64,000 nt of DNA from Pisaster brevispinus (lineage: Eukaryota; Echinodermata; Asteroidea; Forcipulatida; Asteriidae): positions 3,191,474 to 3,255,473 of the forward strand of contig JAMKCF010000018.1 in assembly GCA_023634235.1 (NCBI GenBank). Reading direction: 5' to 3'. The position numbers and the translations under genes were made by a program. The notes below the pieces were generated by a model. It was not told the origin of the DNA and did no database searches. It was given only the letters and a program-made list of their open reading frames with translations. Every line of letters begins with the position of its first letter. Within the stretch, counting starts at the first letter, position 1. Below, in pieces: positions 33,101-45,100 of this stretch.

Positions 33101-36100
33101 GGTTGGGGGTTGGGGATGGTATTGGCGGGGTATGGGGTAAGGTGGTGTTGGTAGAGTGTCGGGTGGATTGGTGTTGGTTGGCTTTGGGGTGGGTGTGGAT
33201 GGGATTGTTGCGGTGGGGTAGGGTGGGGATGATATTGGCACTGGCAAGGTGTAAGGTGGGGATGGGATTGGTAGGGTGTGGGGTAGGGTTGGTTTGGAAG
33301 GAGGGGGGGGGCAATGCAATTGATGAAGGGGATCTTACCTTTGATCATAGCTGCAATCTCAATAGCAACTTTGGATGGATATCCTTCAACTTTCTGCAGA
33401 GCTGTTTCACCAGCTACATCCTTGATGTGCAGACTAATAGGCGGGTCATTTTGAAGTAGTACCCGGACTGCTTCCACTTTACCAAATAATGCTGCTTCAT
33501 GTAATGCTGAACCTGTCTTGAGCTGTTAATACCATGTACAAAAGACACACTTCAGTGGGAGATTTTGAGATGTTAGGTGGCATCAGACTACCCCTCGGAG
33601 TCCGAATAATAAAACTGGGGTGGTGTTGGAACTGGTCTTTTGATGTTGGAAACCGTCACAAGTTGGTACCCGGCTCCACATGAGGGTGGCAGAGCTGCCA
33701 ACATTTGCATCTTGCGCTCAGGGATGTTTTGTGCAACAATCAGGGAGATTTTTAGAACGACATTCAACATAATGGGGGCACAGTTTCCATAACCAGGGAG
33801 ATTTTCAAATTTTTTCATCAGAACATGGAAAGACTGGTTTATTATCAGGGAACTTTCTGCAAAATCAGGGAGAATTGGAAGTTCTGGGTGGAATTTGAAA
33901 CCGGAAACTGTGACGTCATTGGTGCGGAGTACTATTGAGGTTGCCCATAGACAAGTGAGCTTAGGGAGTCTAAGTTCTTAGGTACCTTCTTATTGATATC
34001 ACACCCTGCTTCCATGAGAACCTTGATCACCTGGGGATGACCGTTCCTGGAGGCGAGATGGAGAATGGATCTCTGCGGCGATATTTTGGCAAGAAGTTCT
34101 GGACGCCTGTGTAGGAGTAACTCCACCGCTTCAAGACGTCCGTACTGAGCAGCGAGATCTAACGGAGTCTCCTCCTTCTTGTTGAAAATTGTTGGATCTG
34201 CTCCGTTCTGGATGGAAATTTAAGAGACGGTTACCAGTTAAAGTCTATTATGTTGTTTAACATCTGTGATGGGTTCCCTGTGGTTTTGAGCTTATAGCAA
34301 GTACAACTGGTCACGCATTATCTTCTGAGAGATCTTAAAACATCTTTGGCCACGACAGAACTCTTCATCACGATCACGACAGATTGAGAAAAAAATACAT
34401 AAATAAGAAAAAAAAGGAAAAAAAACCACAACAAAACCAACAAACAAAAATGCACTATTGGAATAGAAGAACAAGCATTTCCATGTTGGGTAAAACTCAT
34501 GTACAACCAAAGTTTATTTAGCAATATTTCTGGGCTACATTCTCGGGCAATAAAAGCTTCTCAAAACAAGATACAACATTTTTGCTCGAAGCAATTTTCT
34601 ACAAGACACAACGTTTTTGCAAAATTGGGATACAAAGTTTTCACTGCGCGACAACTATTTTTAACTTAATAAGAACGAGGAAATATGAAAGGGAAAATAT
34701 AAAAATATCAATTTCAGTTAGACAGGAAAGGAAAATCTGTTACTCACATCCAGTAAGGTAGAGACAACGTCTGTGTGACCGTACTGAGCAGCAAAATGTA
34801 AAGGTGTATCCCAGTCATGATTCTATTGCAAAAAAACAAAACAAAACAACAACGATTGGCGAGAGAATGTTAAAATTCCAGTAAACAAAACTGAATTATG
34901 TTTGACATCAATAAGCTTGAATCGAAAATAAAATTTAAATACAAACTAGAACAGAACTCCAAAATATCCTTTACATTTATCCCGGTACTATCATGACTAC
35001 AAGTCATATCAAAAGTGGTTTCAAAATTCTGGTTCTGTAAAACTTTTGAGCTACCGTCACATGGATTTTTGACCCAAATTTTAACCCTGTGTAATACGTT
35101 CTTAAAGAATACATCGTACCTGTTCGTTGACCTGACTGTAGGATCTCGGATGGTTCATGAGGATCTGGATAATTTCAACACTCCCTGTCCAGGCGGCAAG
35201 GTGGAACGGGGTGCTCCCCTTGGCATCTGCCAACCCCGGTGAGGCATCGTACTTCAGCAGAATCTCCACTGCGAGTCTGTAGCGGGTAAAAAAAACAGGA
35301 AGAGAGACACTGTACTTGAAAAACATCCGTGAAGATCCGGGGGAGGTGGGGGTGGGGTGTCTACACTGGGGCAGTGGAAGGAGGAAGGGGACTTTCTGAA
35401 GGCTGAGTGAGGGATATTTTAAGGTCGGCACAACATTTTGAGGGGATTAAAAACATGTATCAGTAGGTGAGATTTATCACTGACCAAAAGCTCTGAAACA
35501 AAGTTTTTAAAAAAGGAGTAACAGATTGCAAGGAGCTTTTGGGGACAGTATCCTCAGCGAGAGAGAGGGAAAGAGCAGGATTTATTTATCCATGGAGAAA
35601 ATAACAGCTTCTTTTTTTCACCAGGCAGGAATAAAATGTCTGAATTGAGATAAAAGTCTGAAATTTCTCATTCCTGAAATTAGTGGGTTTAAGCCAGGGA
35701 ATACATATTTACAGATGCAATGTACAAAAGTTGAAAACAAGGCAAAAGACAAAGGAGTCAGATTCAAAGTTAGACACCAGTGGAGCACAGATGCTCCACT
35801 GACTCAACTTCATCACATCCACAATATCAGAAATCAAGATCATACTCTCAGCCTTCCGTGCCAAGATGCAAACCTGTACCTCTTTTTGACCCCTTGCATG
35901 CAGAACGCACCTTCACAAAATGTGCATTCATCATTTACACCATTTAGGGGGTCAATTTCTTTGTGTATGTTTTGACTCCCAAAATGGGAGACAAGATAGG
36001 GACGTGTAGCTAATAATAATGACGTCTTCTATAGCGCCGGTATCCACAAAAGTGCTCATGGCGCTTGTTCCAATAATAAAAGTTCCCCTGTGGATGTCTT

Positions 36101-39100
36101 CCAGTGGTGTACAAGCAAGAAAGGGTGAAAATGGGATGCTGCTATAATATAAAAACTGCAGCAGAATAAGCAGTAATCCCGATCTCCACGGAATTAGGAA
36201 AAATGTTCCTTAAACATGTTAAAAAGATGTGTTTTCAAGTGACTGGTGCGCTGCGCATTGTGGAAGAGGTCCAAAGAATCTATTCCTAGGACGAGGTACA
36301 GACCAAGAAAACAAACCTCAATACTTCATGAAAAAAACAAAAATCAGAGAAACATAACATTTTTTGCAGCTGGCCAGACAATTTAGCGATGATATGCCTG
36401 ATGGAAATCCAATAATTCCTGTTTATCAGAGTGTATGCTTTCAACCAACCAGGAAACGTGGCCTGAGGTACAGCTCTGTATTGGAGTGATTCAATTAAAA
36501 TGATTTATAGCCAAGTGTCAAGCTGAAAATGCATGTACAACACTATAATGATACACATACATGGCAGTTCTACAGGTACATGTATAAGTGTTGTGCAAAT
36601 TATTCTTTACTTTAATCACTGTACTTGTACAGGTACATTACTGCCTACTGTGGCAATCCGGTCGGCTAGTAAAAAATGTGCCACCTGTCTGTGTTATACA
36701 GACATGATATTTGTTAGGCACTTGGAAAAGATTATGGGAAAAGGTTACCAAGAACAAGGAGTACATGAGCCAGTATGATATATATTTTGATAGGCTTTTG
36801 TTACTATTTCATAACAATCTTCTGAAAGCAAAACAGATTAGAGCAGGAAGAGCATCGTGACTGATGATATGAAATTTGTCCAAATTTTGCAGGCTAGTCG
36901 GGCTACTCTTATCTCTTACTCCGTGTTTAAACAAAAATTTCAAATCTAAATCATGCTTCCACCATAGTGTATTTATCTTGTTTCCTGTGTGTATTAGGAA
37001 TAATGAATACTGATCCACAAAGGCACTGGACTATTTTGTACTTTTCTCAGGCCATGTCCGAATTGACGGCTACAGCTACGGCTATGGCTAGATCGTCATG
37101 CCAATCAAGCATTAAAGTAAAAAACATCCTTAGCAACAGACGTAGCTATAGTCGCAGCTGCCAATTCAGATACGGCCTCAGTTGGTTCGATTGATTTAAC
37201 TGAAAGGAAAATAAGATGGCTACAGTTTGAAGCCGTGCACAAAAATGTACCAATCGGCATCTACAGCTACGGCTACGGCTGGATCGTAGCGTCATTATGC
37301 ATTGAAGTATAGGACGTCCTTAGCTGTGCCGCCATTTTGGATACGGCCTCAGTAAAGAGTCAAGTGTCATATTATTGACAGGTTCTGAACAAAATGATGA
37401 TGTGAAGTTGCCGGGTGGTCAAGCGCACAAAACTCAAGCTCTGGTGTTTCTGATCAGCTGAGTGTGGGTTCGAGTCACACTCTGGTGTTTCTGATCAGCA
37501 GAGTGTGGGTTCGAGTCACACTCTGGTGTTTCTGATCAGCTGAGTGTGAGTTCGAGTCACACTCTGGTGTTTCTGATCAGCAGAGTGTGGGTTCGAGTCA
37601 CACTCTGGTGTTTCTGATCAGCTGAGTGTGGGTTCGAGTCACACTCTGGTGTTTCTGATCAGCAGAGTGTGGGTTCGAGTCACACTCTGGTGTTTCTGAT
37701 CAGCAGAGTGTGAGTTTGAGTCGCACTCTGGCGTTTCTGATCAGCAGAGTGTGGGTTCGAGTCACACTCTGGTGTTTCTGATCAGCAGAGTGAGGGTTCG
37801 AGTCGCACTCTGGTGTTTCTGATCAGCAGAGTGTGAGTTCGAGTCACTCTCTTGTGTTTCTGATCGGCAGGGTGGTTGTAATTATTAAACTACATGTACC
37901 TTGCATTCAGACAGCTCAAAGTTAAACCCAATACGGTTTATCTTCAGTTTTAAGAGGTCAAACAGCACCGTGACCCAACACAACAACGTCCCGTTTATTC
38001 ACAAAAGCACACACACAGCCCTGTTGAGGCGCACGTTGAGGCATACATAGGTATATTTACTTAGCGACCTTACACAGGTCAGCGGTCATCTGTTGCAAGT
38101 TAAAACAGATGTGGTCATTTTTATTCTGTCCACACACCGTGCTAAAAGATAAACCCGAAGTGGTTTAGCGTTAAACCACCCTCGCCGACCGATTTTAACT
38201 CCTTCGAGTTCAACCCGATTCGGTTAAGTTTTAAGAGCGTTCAGACACACAAAGTTAAACCCGAATGAGTTAAAACTGCCCTGAAAACCAACTTTAGTAC
38301 TGTGTCTGAACGACCTCACAGTAAATGTATTACACAGTATGATCCTCCATGCCAAAGCCAGGCACTTTCTACTGTAACTCCAAACTGCGTTTACTCATTT
38401 GCTCATCAAAAAGACAAGAATAAGAGCTCTCAAATAACACCAAATTTGGGCCTGATGCATAAGGTAAGTATTTCTCAAGAACTGTAGACATGTATGTATG
38501 TTTAAGACATCATCTCACATTGAGATCAAGGCTGGTCAATTTTTCGGTTGTCTTCACTTGCTATTTCACTAATCTGAAAAGAGCCTAATTTTGTGGCGAG
38601 ACACCGCACATACTAATAATAATTGACAGACAAAAACAATTATAGAAGTTACTGACTGGTTGTCTTCCGAAGGATTACAATTTTTAAGAGTTGTGGTCTA
38701 CAGTGCCCCCTGTACAATTTTACCATTTTCCAATATTTTTCAACAAGCTCTCCGCTCTTTGAGAATGTACAGCTGCAGTTCGTTTCTTCAGAGAATACAC
38801 ACCCGGCAGTATATTGTGAACAAATAATAGTTACACAGAGCACAAACTGTGAGCATGGAATTATAAAATACACAAAGTACAGCACAGACAAAACACTGTG
38901 GTATGTTTTTATGACTTTTAACTTCCCTTGGACATTGATACTACATTGTTACAAGAAAGTGAAACTAAACTAAGCATCACGACAAAACAGCAACATGTAC
39001 AGTATACAGTAAGTTTGCATGTGGTATTTTACACAAGGTTTCCAATAGACTGCAACCTTTTGTTTACAAAAAGAGCAACCTTGTACATTCCAGGGCATTT

Positions 39101-42100
39101 CTGGCAGGCAAGATGCTACACTGGTCAAATGAAATTGTTTTACCTTTTTGTGTCCCAACTTCCACATAAATTCAAGAGCTGAACAGGTTTTGTGATGTGC
39201 CCCCTTTCTTCATATCAAAAGTTGATAAAAACAGACAGTGTAAATCCCTACAAAATAGCAGAATAAAATGTTTTCTTCAGTTGAGCTTTGTACAAAATCG
39301 TGCCTGTTCATGTTGTTTGTAAACATGCGATGTCACAGGTCACATGGTCCATGTACCTGGCTTGAAATACTCAGTGTGCCACAGATTCAAGTAAGTTGAG
39401 TTTGGAGATTAACCCAATAACCGAACAAACAGGCCTGGAGTTTCATCTTTGAAAGGGTAAGGCCATTTTCATTTTACAAAGGGCACTTCCATTGGAAAAA
39501 GCTTAAAGTCTATGGGAAACTTTTGAAGGGGCACAGAGGCCAAGACCAGGCCCAACTTCACAGAGCTGCTTTAGCAGGAAATACTGCTTAAACATTTTCT
39601 GCTGAGCAAAACTGAGCAGGATACCAGTCACAAATTGTGACCAGGGCCCAATGTCATAAAGCCTGTAAGCACACAAACTTGCTAAGCACAGAAAAATATT
39701 GCTTAGCAAAATTAGGTTACCAGCCAACATTCCATAAAGTTTACATTGTTGCCACTGGTACCTCACTCATTTCTTGGTAAGTAAAGAACTTCATGCTAAG
39801 CAGAATTTTCTGCTTTTAAAACAGCTTTATGAAATAGACCCCTTGCATTGGCCGCCATCGTTGATGTAACGTGCACGCGTGAAAGGCTATCATTGGCTGA
39901 GAGTCGCACGCAGCGCGTACACACAGCGCGTACACGCCTGCACTTTTCCAATGTTTGTCATCAAAGATGGCGGCCGCTGACGCCATGTGCAATCCATCTA
40001 CATGGTGTATTGGGCCCTGGTATTCCTTATTCTTGTTGCGCTCATCTGCTTTTGTGCTTAAAAAGCATAGGCTCTCGAGACCATGGCCTCTGTGGCCTCC
40101 AGGAAACTCCAAGCCTGAACAAGTAAATGCTGTCCATTGTTTTTCTGAACACATACTTTTACTAAACTGTTCAACTCAAAACATCTTCCTCGAAGGTAAG
40201 CAAACATAAAAATATATATTTTAGGTCTTGTAAACAATACTTAATAATAATAATAATAATACTTGGTTCTTATTTAGCGCTTTATCACACCCCTAGGGGC
40301 GTATCAAAGTGCTCAGTATTTTTTTGCTGCAAGGTATGTGGAGGTACATTTTAAAGTATGAGACCTATTCCTTAATAGCACCATATTAATGGTTTACAAT
40401 GGTTTACGAGGTGCTGTGGCGCAATATGCTGCCAATCAAACCAGGAACACCGGGGCGGACCCCTTCTCTGCACTGGGTTCTTTTACGTGCGTTACACAAC
40501 ACACGAGACCAACGGCTTTACGTCCCATCCGAAGGACGAAGCAATCATGGTCAAGTGTCTTACTTCTGGTCCAGTGATTGTTCTGACAGGCTTAGAGTTT
40601 CATCTTTGAGAGGACAAGGCCATTTTCATTTTGTAAAGGGCACTTCCATAGAAAGATTGTAAAGTGAACCTACATGTATGGTAGACTTTTGAAGGGGCAC
40701 CAAGGTCAAGACCAGGGCAACAGAAGCCGTGGCCTACAAGGCCTTCGTTTAGTTCCAGGCTTGTTCTGAGTTTTGAGACATGTAGTCCAATGGATGTTTT
40801 CTTAGTGGAAAAAATTTGAGCCCTGCAATTAATGTCTTTGTCTTTTTAGAATTTAGGTGCGCAATGGTTTTTATCTTTAACTGGCAAGTTGGTGTGACCA
40901 CAGAATTAAAGCAATTTCGATACCCTAGACAGGCTAGCCTAACGTCTGACTTTCATCATTAGGAATAGTCTGGAAATACCAATACAGTATAAAGCAAATT
41001 TACACATCTTGTATAGTGCATACGTAAATATGGATGGTGCATTTATTACACAGCCAACTTCTTTCAGTTTCACTGCTACAACAATTAAAATTTTCCGCTC
41101 TTCTCACAGCAATTTTTGTGTTTACGGTTGTTATTTGATATTGGGCCCAGATCTGCTTCAGATGTGCCCTGGAACATAAATGCACTGACGTGCAAATTGT
41201 TTTCAAACCACAATCATTCAATAACTCATGACATTTTTTCCCTGCCCTGCAGAGCTCCATCGAATCTTCTGTTGAAAGATCTTTAAAATAAACAAACAGG
41301 AGAGATATGGTTTACAGTCTTGTTAAGCCTATTTTATTTATGACATTTTACTGAATGTCAGTACGTGAAGGATGGACCGAAGAATTCCTTGCTAAAATGT
41401 AAGGTGTAAAATGCATTATGTACTTAAGAAAATCTTCTAAATAATTCTGAATGTTGTTTTGAGATTTATCTTCTTAAGAATTCTGAATGTGCTTTTGAGA
41501 TTTATCTTCTGAATAATTCTGAATGTGGTTTTGAGATTTATTTTTAAGAAGGGAATGTTATAAATGTCTTTGACAATGAGATGAGCAGATCAGTTTTTTA
41601 ACTGGTGGATTTACTTCAAGACTTCTATCTGAGACAAAATGATTATCAGGGCTGGAATTTCCGGGAGGAAGACAACAGGACTCATAGCTCAAAATGTTTA
41701 CAGGGCTGACCATAACTTACAAGACCAGAATTAAAATTCTGAGAAAAAAAACCTGCCAGTACAAATTTTAATATTTGAACTGTTTCAAATTGAAATGTTG
41801 AACAAGCACTAAGAGAAGATTTATCCTATTTGTACTACATGTATGAGTAAGAATTCTTCAAGACTGGTCACAAGTACAGTGTACTCAGCAGAATTATCAG
41901 ACTGAAAGACGACATTTTAACAAAAATACAAGACCGTCGGACTTGTCCAGTCATGGGTTTACTAGTCCGATGCTAAAACCACTGGCCTCGGGCCTGCGCT
42001 CAGTGTAAATTTCAAACCCTGATGTTTCTGATGTGAACTCAAGATTTTGAGGAGGTAAATTTATGTCTTTGCTCATGAGATGAGCATCGGTTCTTTAACT

Positions 42101-45100
42101 GGTAGATTTCAGGAGATTGCAATGGAGTTTGTGAGATAAATGACCACGATGAAAGAGGTGTATGGATGCAGGAAACGGGTGAAGAAAGACGAGGAGGAGG
42201 ATTGAGGTGGAAGGTGAAGATGCGAGAGGCAGTCTTTATTGATAGAAGATAAAAATAAAAGACGACTTGTAGAAATTGGAGAGATACTTGAGTTTTTGAG
42301 ATGATTGATGAGGCTGAGGAGATGGACGGATGATCTGAGGGACTTTAGAGAGCAGATGACAGAAGCAACGAAGGGAAAGAAGTGAAAGAGGGGGGGTGAA
42401 GGAGACTGAGTAGCCTCATAAGACAATCAATGAAAAAAATCAAAGATGGGGAAATCAGCCATTTGCGAGTTAGTTTTGAATAATGTCTTGTACAAGACTT
42501 GCATACGTAGTCACAAGTTCCTCAGACTACATTGACACTTGGTATGTCACAAGCTTTTGCGTAACACCCAAACACTTTCTACCAGTTATACATGTACATA
42601 CATTAACCCTAACCATGCTAAATGCAACAATATGCACCAAATGGCAATAGTTGTTGTGATCTGTTGCATTTGGCAGTCAACGGTCAACTCACATTTTTTG
42701 ACTGAATTTGTTGCATTCAGCAGTGAAGTGACTTCATACAGGTTTAGGTGCTTCTATTGTATCTGAACAACTTATAATGGGTATTTCAAAATATTTTTTA
42801 TGGAAAAAGTATTGAGAAGTATGATGTAATATTAGGTGCGAATCATAATTCAAATCATATTCAAAAGACAGTTAAACATTACACTTATGTCCATACTGTT
42901 GCATTTAGCAGGGCAAACACCATTGCTCAGTCCTTTCCCAAACAGCATGCCTGCACAATGCCACAATATCCCTTGTTGCATTTTGTTGCATTTGGCATGG
43001 TTCTCATTTCAACTGTGTTGCATTCTGTTGTATTTGGCAGGCTTTGTAGAGAGACCCTAATGGGGGTTAGGGTTAAGAGATGGCCAATCCCCATACACAA
43101 TTTTGAATGACTGTGTATGGCACAATATGGTACCAGGCTTTGCTCATCTGGAGATTACTATAAACAAAAGCTTGCCCTGAACCATTTGACAGAAGCAACT
43201 GTCTTTATAGTCGGAGGATTCAAATTTTAGCGATACCAAGTCATTGTACTAGTTATTTTTCAAATCTAAATCGCAAATGGCTTCTTTGAGTATAAGGAGG
43301 GGATGGAGAGACTGGGAGAAAAATATGGAAGATTTCTGACAACAAACAAACATCATGGCAGTCACATCAGTTTTACTCCCAGTCAATTCAGTAACCAAAT
43401 GGAGGCTGGAGGGGAATATAGCCTGGGCCCGCCTTGTAAGATGAATATCAGCATATATTATTGTTACCACTGCATCAGGGAATATGACTGAGAAGGCTGT
43501 TTTGTATTGCAGGCAAAAAGGAAATAAACAAGTTGAAAATGCTGAACTCTCTTTGTCATTGTTCTTGGCAATGTGCCACAAAAAAAGGTTTTCTCACAAA
43601 CATTCTGGTATTATTTTCCTTTATCAAAGAAAACTCAGACTGATTGAAATCAGTGCACCATACATGTACACAAAGCTGGTAAATAGAAAGTACTGATTTT
43701 TTTTATAACAAACTTGCTTGCTGAGCAAAAATATGACAGGGGTACCTGACTTCAATGTACCAGTCATAACATGTGAAAGACATACCATTTTGGCTGGTAA
43801 CCCATTTCTGGCGAGCAAGATTGTTCAGTGATCAGCATTGCACTTACCAGCTTCTATTCGAGACTCTTTTTTTAATGTAACCACAGTATACACTTTTTGC
43901 ATTATAACCTAATTTTCCATAGACGCCGTAAGTGAGAAAGACAAGGTGTTAAATCAACATGATATTTGAGAGGAAATGAAGGCTTTGTTTTGGACTATCC
44001 CAAATCCCGCCAAAGGAAATATGAAAAGCCACAGGCGGATGTGTTCATTGTATCATACCCTTGAAATGTACAAAGTATATGAACTACATACAGTAACTCC
44101 CCACTCAACAGCAGGGCTCAAAATTTACAGTTGGACAGAAGGCCAGAGGCAAGTGATTTTAAGCATCAGACCAGTGCACTCATGACTAGCCAAGTCCAAC
44201 AGTCTTGTGTTTTTCGTTTCAGCGGAATGGCTAGACATGTCTCAGAAGCTTGCCCTGATTTACAAAGGCAGGGCTCAAATTTTTTTACACTGGTCTGCAG
44301 GGTTGAGGCAAGTGATTTTAGCATCAGACCAGTAAACTCACTTACTGGCCAAGTCCGGCAAGCTTGTGTTTTTCAATTCAGCCGAATACTAGACATACAT
44401 AGCTTACAAAGGCAGGGCTCGAACAAAGAACTAGTCCGAGGCCAGTGATTATAGCATCGGGCCAGTGATTATAGCATCGGGCCAATAAACTCATGACTGG
44501 AAAAGTCTTTTGTTTTTGTTAAAATGTTGACTCTCTGTCTGATAAACCTCTTTCAGTTCTGTTGAGAATTGAAGAAAAATAATTATCTTCTCCAATTATT
44601 AGTGCTTAAAGTATAAATTAAAACAGTACAAATGTTAAAATGTGTAGGTTTTTTCTTTTTCTTCTCATTAAAATTTTGGTCTTGTGAAAAAAACAATTCT
44701 GGTCCATAAACAGTTTGAGCTACATGTACAAGTCCTACAGTCAAGTGAATTCCCCAACCCCCCCCCCAAAAAAAAAGTAAATAAAATAAATAAACTGTGA
44801 AAGGCCTGTTTAATTCTGGTCCAGTGCAAATAATTGAGCTGCAAGCCCAGTTGCCTGGTGGACTTTTTTTAAACCAAATTGGAGCCCTGCCTAAACAGGC
44901 AATGCTACCTGCACATCATGTACACATTGTACACTACCTGACTACGTACTTTACTCATAAGTAGTTCGTTCATACACTGTACAGAGAATGCCTTCCTCGG
45001 GGGTTGATCAGGGTTCACTAAGGTGCGTGGCCAGAAATACTCCACGAGGAGGAACATGGAGTAAGCCAGAGGGGTGTCTGGGTGTCTTTTGCACATCCTG

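Noticed and set aside
32889..33477. Overlapping ORFs with PHPTNP and GMGLVGCG runs
   Set aside because: Readings of the G/T-rich minisatellite. Only the 33339-33522 part is a real exon, in one frame.
37438..37875. CRISPR-like regular repeat
   Set aside because: Contiguous 41-bp tandem units without unique spacers, in a eukaryotic intron.
39960..39990. AAGATGGCGGC YY1-type promoter motif
   Set aside because: It belongs to an interspersed repeat also found at 57190-57375, so it does not mark a gene start by itself.
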